The notes: a model not told the origin generated them from the letters alone. Counted from the first letter of the stretch, positions 51,462-60,974 are shown. The stretch is DNA of 64,000 bases from Bacillota bacterium (GCA_009773495.1 WSXW01000003.1:1-64000); one strand, 5' to 3'. Program-made: numbers and translations.

Positions 51462-53054
51462 CTAAACCTCCCCCAGCGCCAAGCCGATGGCCACACTGAG
51501 GGTGGCTCCGGCCAAAGCCAATTCTGCTTTGGGCACATTGTGCACCATATGCTCCAGCGGGTTAGCCACTTGGAGCTTAAAGTTAGTGGCTACGCTACTC
51601 AAGGTTTCCCGCAGGTGAATCTCCAGTTGTGGTGCCATGTCTGGAAGGATGCTGTTGCCCCCCACAAGCTGTACACTGTCTATTGATTCGCCCTTATTTT
51701 TAGATAAATAGTAGTTAACCGTGGTGCTTATTTCAACAAAAAGCCTGTCCCGTACCGGCAGTAAAGAAGAGTAAATCGGGCTATCTGGCTGTAGGCCATG
51801 TAAAATCTTTTGATTTTCCGCATCAACGAAATCTACATTTAGCTGGGTCATAACGGCTCGAGTCAACTGATTGCCGCCCATGCTAATAACGCGCGCGGCT
51901 TGAAGAACACCGCCTTTGAAAATGCTTATATTGGTGGTGCCAGCACCAAAATCGCAGATTAGATGTGTTCCCTGACTAATTGCGTCTCGTGAGGCCAACA
52001 GCACTGTGCGGTAGACGGAAAGGGGCTCGATGTCTACCCGCGATACGTTAAAGCCTTTACCCCTCATGTAATCAAGAAACTTGACGATAGGCTCCTTCTG
52101 CATGGCAACTAACATCACTGAGGTAGCTTCGCCTTTTTTCCCAGGCATAATCGTAAAGTCAGTGAGAGTATCTTCTTTGCTCAATTGCAGGAGCTGATCG
52201 ATCTGCCAATTGATGGCGGCTCGCATTTCTTTCTTAGGCATGGGTGGGAGCTTCATTTCTCTAAGCATCAAGTTTTGTCCGGTGAGGGTGGTGGCGGCTT
52301 TGTGGGTAGTGAATTTGCCCATTTGTATGGCCTCATCTAGAGCAACGCTTAATTCGTCCGGTCGACGAATTAAGCCGTTTTCTACGCTACCTCTAGGTGT
52401 GGGCACAATTGAATAGCGCAAGATATTAGGCGGGTTACCTTGTTGTAGTTCAACTATCTTAATCTGTGAGTTACCGACGTCTATACCGAGGACTGGACGT
52501 GAGAACAGTCTTTTAAAGAAGGATAGCTCTACGCCGTGTTTTTTTTCGCCTTCTTCCGGTATCTCTTGAGCAACAACCGCTGAGCGGACGGTTTCTATAG
52601 GTTTGACCACTGCTGCGGGCGACTTAAGGGGCTGTTCTTGCTGTTTTACAGTCTTATCAATCTTTGGTTCTGCTACAGCTTCTAGGGCGGCCATCTGAAA
52701 TACTGGTGCATACGCTTGGGTAGAGTTTACCTCAGCAGTAGGCTCTAGCTGTGTTAACTGCTCTGGGGGAGTCGTCTCTCCGTCTGCGGCTATCTTGTTG
52801 AAAGCTCCCTTTCGCCACCGCTCAACCCCTAACACAGTGACATAGATAATCAGCGCGAGACCCAAGAGGGCCGCAGCTCCGATCGCAACCATCAACCCAT
52901 AATCTTCGGCCACGTAGGGAAGAACCATAAGGAAGGCCACAACCAGTAGGCCTATAGCAATCCGAGTGCGGAGGCTTCTACGAGCGGCCTTGGTGCGTTC
53001 AATCCGGGTGGTGAGCGTGTACTTTTTTCGTTCTCTGCGTGAATTCAGATCCAA
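51462..53054 (-). CDS. pilM: PilM actin-like protein with membrane-anchored N-terminal extension
   Basis: A 530-residue protein. Residues about 185-530 are PilM: VLGIDVGNSQIKIVELQQG, SRVDIEPLSVYRTVLLAS and LICDFGAGTTNISIFKGG (ATP site). Ordinary PilM is about 350 residues and soluble; here an extra ~180 residues carry a basic start, two membrane helices (near 33-50 and 53-75) and a Pro/Ala/Glu-rich linker. TTG start after AGGAAAGGAA. The extension may tether PilM independently of PilN. Confidence 0.82.
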   Translation of the reverse strand: MDLNSRRERKKYTLTTRIERTKAARRSLRTRIAIGLLVVAFLMVLPYVAEDYGLMVAIGAAALLGLALIIYVTVLGVERWRKGAFNKIAADGETTPPEQLTQLEPTAEVNSTQAYAPVFQMAALEAVAEPKIDKTVKQQEQPLKSPAAVVKPIETVRSAVVAQEIPEEGEKKHGVELSFFKRLFSRPVLGIDVGNSQIKIVELQQGNPPNILRYSIVPTPRGSVENGLIRRPDELSVALDEAIQMGKFTTHKAATTLTGQNLMLREMKLPPMPKKEMRAAINWQIDQLLQLSKEDTLTDFTIMPGKKGEATSVMLVAMQKEPIVKFLDYMRGKGFNVSRVDIEPLSVYRTVLLASRDAISQGTHLICDFGAGTTNISIFKGGVLQAARVISMGGNQLTRAVMTQLNVDFVDAENQKILHGLQPDSPIYSSLLPVRDRLFVEISTTVNYYLSKNKGESIDSVQLVGGNSILPDMAPQLEIHLRETLSSVATNFKLQVANPLEHMVHNVPKAELALAGATLSVAIGLALGEV

Positions 53055-53097
53055 TCGTGCAGCTTCCTTTCCTCAGATTGCTATTCAGGTATGAGGG

Positions 53098-54456
53098 TTA
53101 CCTCCCGCCCCAAGTGTGGAACGTATATACGTCGCCTGTGGGCCATAGATTTAAGGCATTGGCAAAGCGGGTGAACGTAGTGGCGGGGCTGCCATCAAGA
53201 ATAACCCTATCCCCGCTCGCACCACTTCCATTGAGCTCCCGCCCTACAACGATACCTTTGAGCTTACCGTTACCAGTAAGACTGATTACAGCATTAGGGG
53301 CATAGAGGACCCTTAGATGGGCCTCAGCAGCGCCGCTTACGGTTACGCTATTGCCCCCGGTAATGACATGGCCGACAATTCCTCCACTGGCACCGATGTT
53401 AACATTTGCTGAATGGGCAATTAGCGAGGCCTTCACTATAGAAGCACCGCCAAGGTTGATAGTTTGTGTGCCATAGTAATAAATATCTACCTTATCAAAG
53501 CTGCCATCAGTATTAATAAACCCGTCCGCGGTTATGGATAGAGTGTTTTCTACATGAAAGATGAGACGGCCTTTACCTGACCCGGTGATGTAGATTCCTC
53601 GTCCTGCACCAGCACCATTCACTGTAAGATTCTTGGTTCTGATGATGACGTCAGCATCTCCAGGGACGTTGATGAGCAAGGTAGCCCTAACAGTGATGCT
53701 ATCGTAGCTGCCAGTCCCTGGCAGCGTAGAGGTGGACGGATTCCATCCAGCAGTGAAAGACCCCCGTGGAGTCAGGCCCTGCGGCAGGCGCCCGGTCAGA
53801 TCTGGGGGGGAGAATGTTGGAGCAGAGGGAACTAGGCTCACTGTGCCGGTGATGTGATTACTGATTGGTTGGGTGAGTTTTATTTTTCCGGCAAGATCAT
53901 CGCCAACAATATAAACATCGCCCGTTACCTTAGTATTCCAAGCGTTGAATTCGAGCGAATTTGCCATCACGTCGCCAACAATCGCGAAATTGGCGCCTAA
54001 CTTTACTGTACCAAACATGGCTGCTAGAGGCAGGCCCGAGTCCGACCCGCTCCCCACATCTACTTTCGTACTGACTTTACTCTTGGCCAGGTTCTTCTTG
54101 CCCTCTGAGACAATATTCCAGCCTTCGTTTGTTCTGATGTAGGAGATGCGCATGTCCCCAATATCTGACATAAACGAGCTCAGGGGTTCCGCGCCGGCAA
54201 AACCCGCACTCCTATAGGCAACATATTCCTGACCAACCGCTAGGTTCGTGGGAAAAGTGAGGCTTCCAGACAGGATGCCTTGCATGGCCCAGGCGAGCCC
54301 AGCCTCCGCCACGTAAAAAGCCTGAATACTTGAGGTGTGGGCTATAGCTGCCCGGTACTCAGCCGTGGTAACGGAAGTAAAGGTGACTCCTACCACCATC
54401 AAGACCGCAACAACAATCAGCGCAAAGACCAAGATACTGCCTTTCTCCTGAACCAT
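53098..54456 (-). CDS. PilX-like pilus protein with beta-helical C-terminal domain
   Basis: A 452-residue protein. The N-terminus is PilX-like: VQEKGSILVFALIVVAVLMV, a hydrophobic helix, then AFYVAEAGLAWAMQGIL. The remaining 350 residues are Gly/Ser/Thr/Val-rich repeats (SITVRATLLINVPGDADVII, NVNIGASGGIVGHVI) suggesting a right-handed beta-helix, as in DUF7305 proteins. Start at the ATG after GGAAGGGTG; an ATGA-coupled ATG seven codons upstream is possible. Probably a tip or surface subunit. Confidence 0.75.
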   Translation of the reverse strand: MVQEKGSILVFALIVVAVLMVVGVTFTSVTTAEYRAAIAHTSSIQAFYVAEAGLAWAMQGILSGSLTFPTNLAVGQEYVAYRSAGFAGAEPLSSFMSDIGDMRISYIRTNEGWNIVSEGKKNLAKSKVSTKVDVGSGSDSGLPLAAMFGTVKLGANFAIVGDVMANSLEFNAWNTKVTGDVYIVGDDLAGKIKLTQPISNHITGTVSLVPSAPTFSPPDLTGRLPQGLTPRGSFTAGWNPSTSTLPGTGSYDSITVRATLLINVPGDADVIIRTKNLTVNGAGAGRGIYITGSGKGRLIFHVENTLSITADGFINTDGSFDKVDIYYYGTQTINLGGASIVKASLIAHSANVNIGASGGIVGHVITGGNSVTVSGAAEAHLRVLYAPNAVISLTGNGKLKGIVVGRELNGSGASGDRVILDGSPATTFTRFANALNLWPTGDVYTFHTWGGR

Positions 54457-54473
54457 CAAAATCACCCTTCCAC

Positions 54474-54959
54474 TCATCGATAATTTCGGAGGGCCACTCT
54501 GGTTGAAAAGGTCATGGGCAGCCCAGTGCCGGGGCGAGCGCCTGGGACTGAGCTCACCGTGGTGACAGTAATTGTGACGACTTTCTTTACCACCTCAAAG
54601 TCAAAGCGAAGAGATTGGACATAGCTACACAAGGGCTGGTTATTAGCTCTGATCTCTTGTCCTACAATCGTGTAGCTAAAGGTACGATAGCTGTTTGTGC
54701 CTGCCTCCCATACCGCGAAGTCCACCTGGTTTTTAGCGCCGTTAACCACGACAGAACCATCGCGGGCCTCTCTCAAGCGCACAGAGATCTGATCCATGGC
54801 AAACCGCACGTCTGACACGACAAGACCCGCTGTTTGTCCGGCGCTATAGGAGCTCATGGCCTCCATGAACAGCGCAGATATCGCCATGGCGATAATGCCG
54901 AGGCAGGCCATGACCACTACCATCTCTATCAGTGTAAAACCACGCTCACTACGGAGCAA
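54474..54959 (-). CDS. Type IV prepilin, GspJ/PulJ-like
   Basis: A 161-residue minor pilin: leader LRSERG|FTLIEMVVVMACLG and a beta-rich C-terminal body. TTG start about nine bases after AAGGTGG; overlaps the GspI-like gene by 11 bases. Part of the minor pilin set assembled at the pilus tip. Confidence 0.85.
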   Translation of the reverse strand: MLRSERGFTLIEMVVVMACLGIIAMAISALFMEAMSSYSAGQTAGLVVSDVRFAMDQISVRLREARDGSVVVNGAKNQVDFAVWEAGTNSYRTFSYTIVGQEIRANNQPLCSYVQSLRFDFEVVKKVVTITVTTVSSVPGARPGTGLPMTFSTRVALRNYR

Positions 54960-55326
54960 AGAGACTCACCACCTTGAGGCTGCGCTCTAGTTTGCCCTCG
55001 ACCCAGTAGATATCAATAGTCACTTCCGTGAGGCCAGTCGAGTGGGTCGCTACTCTGCGCTCATAGGAGTACTTGCTGTCAATGACTGTTCTAGGAATCT
55101 GCCCGCGGTTAGCTGCGTCGGCCACACGAAAATCATCCATAAGAGCCTGAGCGTGGTAGGCAGCTGCCACCTGCGACTTAGCGAAGTGGGTGGTGCGAAG
55201 ACTCATTCCGAACATGCCCATAAGGGGGAGCACCACTACACCTAAAACCGCTATGGCCACCAGAACCTCCACTAATGTGAACCCCTGCTGTTTCACTCTT
55301 TCGGAAAGGATAGTTTGGGATCGCAT
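54949..55326 (-). CDS. Type IV prepilin, GspI/PilV-like
   Basis: A 125-residue minor pilin with leader VKQQG|FTLVEVLVAIAVLG, a short body with HAQALMDDFRVADAANRG. ATG after GGAAGTGAGG. It lies between the prepilin peptidase and the GspJ-like gene. Confidence 0.85.
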   Translation of the reverse strand: MRSQTILSERVKQQGFTLVEVLVAIAVLGVVVLPLMGMFGMSLRTTHFAKSQVAAAYHAQALMDDFRVADAANRGQIPRTVIDSKYSYERRVATHSTGLTEVTIDIYWVEGKLERSLKVVSLFAP

Positions 55327-55347
55327 AACCTCACTTCCTTTCTTGCC

Positions 55348-56085
55348 TTATAACCCAACCATGGCGGTGTACCACTTTATAATTACCGGCCCCCACACCA
55401 TGGATATATAAGCGCCAAGCGCCAAGAAGGGCCCAAAAGGTAGCATATCCTTCCTACCTCTAATTTTCAACGCTATTAGAGAAATTCCTGCCACTGCGCC
55501 GACAACAAATGACAATAAAAGCGTCAAGATGACAGGGGCGGGGCCGAGATAGAGCCCAATCAGCGCCGCCAGCTTTACATCTCCAAAGCCCATGCCGCCT
55601 CGCGAGCCAAGATAAATAAGCAGCATGATTGCATACCCCAGGGTAGCTCCTAAGAAGGCATTCCGCAAGGTAATAAAGGGCAGAAACACTCTTAGCCCCG
55701 CCCAAAATACCACACCGGTAAGCAACAACTTATCTGGTATGTAAAAATGGTCGAGGTCGATGAAGCTTATCACGATGAGGAGTGATGAAAGCACTAGGTA
55801 CGGGATCAGCGCGCCTTGCAGCTGGTGCTTGAGGCCGAGGAGCAAGAAGACCAGCCCGGTGAGCAGCTCTACCGCCGGGTAGCGCCAGCTGATCTTACAG
55901 CCGCAGTAGCGGCAGCGGCCGCGGAGGAGGGCATAAGATCCCACGGGTAAAAGATCCACGATTGATAAGCGATGGCTACAGCTCGGGCAATGAGAAGGCG
56001 GGCGAACAAGACTCTCGTTAAGTGGTAAACGGTAGGTTAGGACGTTCAAGAAAGAGCCAAAGATAAGGCCAAATATAAAATACAT
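55348..56085 (-). CDS. pilD: Prepilin peptidase / N-methyltransferase
   Basis: A 245-residue polytopic peptidase. N-terminal GLIFGSFLNVLTYRLP, a four-Cys zinc motif (CPSC...CRYCGC), and the aspartyl sites IDLDHFYIPD and GMGFGDVKLAA. Cleaves prepilin leaders and methylates the new N-terminus. Start set at the ATG nine bases after GAGGTG; the frame opens ten codons earlier. Confidence 0.93.
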   Translation of the reverse strand: MYFIFGLIFGSFLNVLTYRLPLNESLVRPPSHCPSCSHRLSIVDLLPVGSYALLRGRCRYCGCKISWRYPAVELLTGLVFLLLGLKHQLQGALIPYLVLSSLLIVISFIDLDHFYIPDKLLLTGVVFWAGLRVFLPFITLRNAFLGATLGYAIMLLIYLGSRGGMGFGDVKLAALIGLYLGPAPVILTLLLSFVVGAVAGISLIALKIRGRKDMLPFGPFLALGAYISMVWGPVIIKWYTAMVGL

Positions 56086-56105
56086 GTGATGCATCACCTC
56101 ATAAA

Positions 56106-56135
56106 TTAAGGCCACACAATACTGTGCGGCCTTAA
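56106..56135 (-). other. Hairpin between major pilin and prepilin peptidase genes
   Basis: TTAAGGCC (56106-56113) pairs with GGCCTTAA (56128-56135) and CACA with TGTG inside, with one A/C mismatch and an ATAC loop. No T-run follows. It may protect the abundant pilin mRNA or attenuate pilD. Confidence 0.65.
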
Positions 56136-56151
56136 CAAGTTAAGGATTACC

Positions 56152-56562
56152 TTAATAGGATACCACTGTGGCAACGTGAACGGATTGAGTACCCACCGTA
56201 ACCAATGTAATGTTGATCCTGTAACCAACAGCCGTAGGATTGGTCGGGTATTTTGATACGTAGGAGGCAAGGGCTGAACGCAGGATAAAGTTATCCCCTA
56301 AAGTTGCAGTACCTGCAGTAGTGCCGGCTTCAGCAGTTGCTACCAGACCGCTCCATCCAACTAAGGTGCCGCTAGGATTATTATCTAATCCCCACCGCTC
56401 AACAGCCGATTGTAAGACCGCGATGTTCGCTTCGTTAGCCTTAGCGCGGGCGTCCGCCAGCGACGTCATTACCCTCGGCACGGCAATACCGGATAATACT
56501 CCCAGGATGGCAATTACCACTAGTAGCTCTATAAGTGTAAAACCTCTTTCACTCTTCTTCAT
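56152..56562 (-). CDS. pilA: Major type IV pilin
   Basis: A 136-residue prepilin with leader KKSERG|FTLIELLVVIAILG and Glu5, a long N-terminal helix and a small C-terminal domain without cysteines. Strong AAAGGAGG ribosome site and first position after pilC suggest high expression. Cleaved by the adjacent PilD. Confidence 0.87.
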   Translation of the reverse strand: MKKSERGFTLIELLVVIAILGVLSGIAVPRVMTSLADARAKANEANIAVLQSAVERWGLDNNPSGTLVGWSGLVATAEAGTTAGTATLGDNFILRSALASYVSKYPTNPTAVGYRINITLVTVGTQSVHVATVVSY

Positions 56563-56620
56563 ATATTTTCACCTCCTTTCCGGTTGCCTAGAACCTCTCT
56601 CTATATCTAGGCTTATCCAC

Positions 56621-57850
56621 TTAGCCCACCATTTTCAGCGAATCGAACATGGGGAGCATGATGGCCAAAATGATAAACGTGACGATAACACCGAGGATGA
56701 GAAAGACGATGGGTTCTATCAGCTGGGTCATTTGCTCGGTCATGGCCTTGATTTCGGCGTCGTAGAAATCGGAGGCCCGCTCCAGCATAATGTCTAGGGA
56801 ACCGGTCTCCTCCCCTACCTCAACCATTTGTATTACTAAGGGGGGAAAGTAACCGCTCTTTTCAAGTTGAGGGGCAATACCTTGGCCGGTGCGGATGGCC
56901 TCCTGAGCCGAACTCAGGGACTCCGCTATAATGGCATTGCCGAGAGTTTGTCGAACTAACATCATGGCAGGAATGATAGGTACTCCACTTCGCGTCAGGG
57001 TCGATAAACTCCTGCAAAATCGCGACACAAAATTCTTTCTATTGAGTTCTCCGAAGATTGGTACGTGTAAGGCCATGCGGTCAAACACTACTTTACCCGG
57101 GGGGGTGGACCGATACCAGGAGAAGAGGACATACATTCCGATAAAAATCAAGCCTATGAGCCACCACCAACTGGTCAGGATAGTGCCAAGACCTATCAGC
57201 ATCCTCGTCGGAAGAGGAAGATCAACGCCCATGCCAGAGAAGAGCTCGGCGAACTTGGGCACGACAAAGGCTATAAGAAAGGCACAGACAATAATGATTA
57301 CTCCTACGACCATCTTGGGGTAAAAAAGAGCCGCTTTAACCTTGGCCCCAATTTCGTGCTCACGTTCAAAGTGATTAGCCGCGCGGTCTAATACCTCGTC
57401 AAGCGACCCTGCTACCTCACCGGCGGCCACCATGTTGTAAAAGATCGCGGGGAAAACATCGGGGTAGCGCTTCATGGCTTCGCCAAGACCTAGGCCCGAT
57501 TCTACGTGCATGGCTACTTTGCGCAAGGTATCTTTGAGCTCTGGTTGCTGAGTTTGCTTATACACGGTGTGTAAGGACTTGATGATGGTGACTCCGGCGT
57601 TATAGAGCACAGAGAACTGCCGAGCCATGATGGCAAGATCCCTCTCCGGCACTCTCTTTTGAAAGATACTCTTTAGCCCGCTCCCACTCTTAAGCGTGTG
57701 GGCGATATCGCGGCTGAGTTGAAGGTCAATCACTACTAGTCCTTGTTGCTGGATCTTCTTCAGGGCCTCATCCTGACTCTCTGCCGAAACAGTACCGGAA
57801 TGCGAGGTCCCGGACATGGCCCGTGCCTTAAAAGTATATACTTGGCTCAT
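56621..57850 (-). CDS. pilC: Type IV pilus inner-membrane platform protein PilC
   Basis: A 409-residue GspF/PilC protein with two repeated F domains (RQFSVLYNAGVTIIKSLHTV and RSLSTLTRSGVPIIPAMMLV) and three membrane helices. Turns with PilB and PilT to add or remove pilins. Confidence 0.95.
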   Translation of the reverse strand: MSQVYTFKARAMSGTSHSGTVSAESQDEALKKIQQQGLVVIDLQLSRDIAHTLKSGSGLKSIFQKRVPERDLAIMARQFSVLYNAGVTIIKSLHTVYKQTQQPELKDTLRKVAMHVESGLGLGEAMKRYPDVFPAIFYNMVAAGEVAGSLDEVLDRAANHFEREHEIGAKVKAALFYPKMVVGVIIIVCAFLIAFVVPKFAELFSGMGVDLPLPTRMLIGLGTILTSWWWLIGLIFIGMYVLFSWYRSTPPGKVVFDRMALHVPIFGELNRKNFVSRFCRSLSTLTRSGVPIIPAMMLVRQTLGNAIIAESLSSAQEAIRTGQGIAPQLEKSGYFPPLVIQMVEVGEETGSLDIMLERASDFYDAEIKAMTEQMTQLIEPIVFLILGVIVTFIILAIMLPMFDSLKMVG

Positions 57851-57862
57851 GGATACACCCCG

Positions 57863-58930
57863 TTAGTCTAGGATTTTAAGAATACTGGACTCTGTGCTGT
57901 AGAGTTTATAGGTCTCAGAGGAAATAATACCTTGCTGCAAAAGAGCCTTGAGGGATGATTCCATAGTGACCATTCCCGCTCTGGCATTAGTTTGAATAAT
58001 AGATGGCAACTGATGGGTCTTGCCCTCGCGAATGAGGTTACGAACCGCGGGTGTAGTCACCATAATTTCGAAGGCCGCGACTCGGCCCGGGCCATCGGCG
58101 CGGAGCAGTAATTGTTGGGCCACAACTCCCTGCAGCGAGGCGGCGAGCTGAATGCGGATTTGGGCTTGCTGATGTGGTGGGAAAATATCTATGATTCGGT
58201 CTATAGTTTGTGAGGCTGAAGGGGTATGCAGCGAAGCCAATACAAGGTGACCAGTTTCTGCGGCACTTACAGCAATCTGTGTTGTGTCATAGTCGCGCAT
58301 TTCACCGACCAAGATTACATCAGGGTCTTCGCGCAGCGCTGCCCGTAACCCGGAGGCAAAGGACGGCGTGTCCGGCCCGATTTCTCGTTGGTTGACCATA
58401 CACTGCCCGTGGCGATGGAGAAACTCAATGGGGTCCTCTAGGGTGAGAATGTGTAGCCTCTCCTCTTGATTGATTTGCCCGATCATGGCGGCCAGAGTAG
58501 TGGATTTGCCACTGCCGGTGGGCCCCGTGACAAGAATAAGGCCGTTAGGCTTGCGTGCCAACTCACTAATTATGGGAGGAAGGTTCAGAGCCTCTATACT
58601 TGGTATACCCATGGGGATCAGGCGGAGCGCCACGGCCACGGTGTTACGCTGCCTATAGGCATTAACCCTAAAGCGGCCAACGCCGGGTAAGCTGTGGGAG
58701 AAATCCACACTCCCGTTCTTAGTAAACTCCTCTTTCTGCCGTTGGTTTAACAGCTCATCAAGGAGCCGGTGGGTGTCGTGGCTTTTAAGCACTGGCATTT
58801 CGGGCATCCTTAGCAGCTCCCCGTCCACTCTCATCATGGGAGGAAGCTCGACGGTGAAATGAAGATCCGAAGCTCTGCGCTCCGCTGCATTTTTTAGGAG
58901 TAAGTCTATGTGTAGTTCATGAGCTTCCAT
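57863..58930 (-). CDS. pilT: Pilus retraction ATPase PilT
   Basis: A 355-residue hexameric ATPase: ASDLHFTVELPPMMRVDGEL, Walker A VTGPTGSGKSTTLAAMIGQI, Asp box, Walker B PDVILVGEMRDYDT and HLVLASLHTPSASQTIDRII. PilT gives twitching or DNA uptake retraction. It follows pilB by one base. Confidence 0.95.
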   Translation of the reverse strand: MEAHELHIDLLLKNAAERRASDLHFTVELPPMMRVDGELLRMPEMPVLKSHDTHRLLDELLNQRQKEEFTKNGSVDFSHSLPGVGRFRVNAYRQRNTVAVALRLIPMGIPSIEALNLPPIISELARKPNGLILVTGPTGSGKSTTLAAMIGQINQEERLHILTLEDPIEFLHRHGQCMVNQREIGPDTPSFASGLRAALREDPDVILVGEMRDYDTTQIAVSAAETGHLVLASLHTPSASQTIDRIIDIFPPHQQAQIRIQLAASLQGVVAQQLLLRADGPGRVAAFEIMVTTPAVRNLIREGKTHQLPSIIQTNARAGMVTMESSLKALLQQGIISSETYKLYSTESSILKILD

Positions 58931-58931
58931 G

Positions 58932-60560
58932 TTATCCCTCCTGAAATGCTACCCTAAGGATTTCTGTTATGGTGGTTAACCCCTGTTTGGCCTTAATAAT
59001 ACCGTCTTCCTGAATCGAGCGGCCCCCCTGCCTGCGGGATGCGGCCCTGATAGCGCTGGTATTGGCTCGAGATGCAATTAAGTCCCTAATTTCTTCATTA
59101 ATGCTCAGTACTTCGAAGACGCCAAAGCGCCCGCGGTAACCCTCGCCGCCGCACTTATCGCAGCCCACCGGGCCATAGAAGTGATGATCAACACTCGGGT
59201 CCAGCCCTAAGGCCAGGAGCTCAGGGGAGCTTGCCATCATCACTGTTGGCTTTTTGCAATGCAGGCAAAGCTTGCGCACCAGCCGCTGGGCAATGACTCC
59301 AACTACTGAAGAGGCGATGAGGAAGGGTTCCACCCCCATTTCGGAGAGGCGAGTGATAGTGCTGGGAGCATCGTTGGTATGGATTGAAGACAACACCAAG
59401 TGCCCGGTCAAGGCGGAGCGGACCGCGATGTCGGCGGTTTCGTAGTCGCGAATCTCACCGACGAGTATAACGTCAGGATCCTGCCGTACCAGCGATCTAA
59501 GCACATTGGCAAAGCTTAGCCCTATTTTGGGGTTCACATTTACCTGGTTTAGGCCCTGGACTCTAAATTCTACTGGGTCTTCAACGGTACAGATATTTTT
59601 ATCCGGAGTGTGTAGGTGAGCGAGGGCCGAATAGAGGCTGGTTGTCTTACCGCTACCCGTTGGGCCAGTGATCAGAATCATGCCGTAGCTATAACGAAGC
59701 ATGCGCTCCACCGCCGCGCGGGAGTCAGGCAGGAGCCCTATATCTGAAAGCGAAAGATTGGCCTCTGAACTATTTAGAATACGCATAACGACCTTCTCGC
59801 CGGTGATGGTGGGCAAGGTGGAAACGCGCAAGTCAGTCACCCCTGATCCCCTGGTGAAGCGCAGGGCCCCATCCTGGGGTAGCCGGCGTTCGGAGATATC
59901 AAGGCCAGCCATGATCTTTATGCGGGAGATCAGCGGGAGGCTGATCTCTTTATCTAGCTTGCTAATATCCTGTAGCACGCCATCAATCCGGTAGCGCACG
60001 CGAATGGCGTCATCCTGAGGTTCCATGTGGATGTCGCTGGCCCGCTCCTGCACTGCCTGGGTGATTAGCCTGTTGACCATGCGCACCACAGGTGTGGCTT
60101 CGGCCTCGTTAACCTCGGCTACTTCTGTGTGAACGGGAGAATCGGCGTACAATCTTGCCAGGGCCCGCTCGATGTCTCGCGTGGTCATAACTGCCATCTC
60201 GATATTAAAGCCCGTGATCAGGGCAATGTCGTCTACAGCCAATACGTTCATGGGATTGGCTGTGGCGAGCCTGAGGGTTTTCTCAGCTCTCGCGAGCGGT
60301 ACAACTTGATAGCGGCGAGCGGTGGCTGCGCTAAGAAGCTTGACCGCCTCCTGGTCAGGAGTGATATCCCTTAGGAGCACAAAGCGTAACCCGAATTGTT
60401 TGGCGATGGCTTGGGCTAATTTTTCCTCGCTGATATATCCATGAGCCAAGAGCGATTCACCTAGGCGCGCCCCCCCCGCCTTGTTCAAGGCATGCTCTAA
60501 TTGTTCTCTAGTAATAACGCCGTCTTCAAGTAGAATTTCTCCGAGTTTTTTGCGGGACAT
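58932..60560 (-). CDS. pilB: Pilus extension ATPase PilB
   Basis: A 542-residue GspE/PilB protein. N-terminal MshEN domain (KLGEILLEDGVITREQLEHA), Walker A ITGPTGSGKTTSLYSALAHL, Walker B PDVILVGEIRDYETADIAVR and a C-terminal zinc site (CLHC...CDKC). Drives pilus polymerisation; MshEN domains can bind c-di-GMP. Start at the ATG after GGAGGTGCG. First gene of the pilB-pilT-pilC-pilA-pilD-minor pilin-pilMNO series. Confidence 0.95.
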   Translation of the reverse strand: MSRKKLGEILLEDGVITREQLEHALNKAGGARLGESLLAHGYISEEKLAQAIAKQFGLRFVLLRDITPDQEAVKLLSAATARRYQVVPLARAEKTLRLATANPMNVLAVDDIALITGFNIEMAVMTTRDIERALARLYADSPVHTEVAEVNEAEATPVVRMVNRLITQAVQERASDIHMEPQDDAIRVRYRIDGVLQDISKLDKEISLPLISRIKIMAGLDISERRLPQDGALRFTRGSGVTDLRVSTLPTITGEKVVMRILNSSEANLSLSDIGLLPDSRAAVERMLRYSYGMILITGPTGSGKTTSLYSALAHLHTPDKNICTVEDPVEFRVQGLNQVNVNPKIGLSFANVLRSLVRQDPDVILVGEIRDYETADIAVRSALTGHLVLSSIHTNDAPSTITRLSEMGVEPFLIASSVVGVIAQRLVRKLCLHCKKPTVMMASSPELLALGLDPSVDHHFYGPVGCDKCGGEGYRGRFGVFEVLSINEEIRDLIASRANTSAIRAASRRQGGRSIQEDGIIKAKQGLTTITEILRVAFQEG

Positions 60561-60625
60561 AGTCGCACCTCCACTAATGTGTAACATTTAACATTGACCT
60601 GCCGTATACCTGCACGCTTTGATTA

Positions 60626-60649
60626 AAAATGCAGTGCCTTTAGCACTGC
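60626..60649 (-). terminator. Rho-independent terminator of the small gene at 60640
   Basis: Stem GCAGTGC / GCACTGC with loop TAAAG and ATTTTT following on the minus strand. The gene's TAA stop lies in the loop. Confidence 0.85.
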
Positions 60650-60849
60650 GTTTCGGAATTGAAATATAGTGTCATATGTACAGTCTCTTTTTCTCTGAGA
60701 AAACCTATGTCCACAAGCTCTGCCCGAGCAAGCTCAGGATACTCATTACGGGCATTGGCTACACTCTTACGCATTTTTCTCAATAACAAAGTCGGCCGGT
60801 CGTAAAAACACTCTGCAGCAAGTTTTATTCGTTTTTTCACGAGGACCAC
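60640..60849 (-). CDS. Uncharacterised small protein
   Basis: A 69-residue basic protein, VVLVKKRIKLAAECFYDRPT at the start and a C-terminal VHMTLYFNSETQC. GTG start seven bases after GGAGG; the frame opens six codons earlier at ATG inside the ribosome site region. I do not recognise the family. It has its own terminator and lies between pilB and yqeG. Real coding is supported by ribosome site and terminator. Confidence 0.6.
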   Translation of the reverse strand: MVLVKKRIKLAAECFYDRPTLLLRKMRKSVANARNEYPELARAELVDIGFLREKETVHMTLYFNSETQC

Positions 60850-60974
60850 GCACATACCTCCATTCACAACTAGAACAAGTATTAGCGTGGTTTTGGATGG
60901 ATATACGTAGAGCAGTCGCGGCGGGGCGTTCCCGGTTCCTTTTTACGAGGAACTAGGAACGTTTCCTAAACGAT

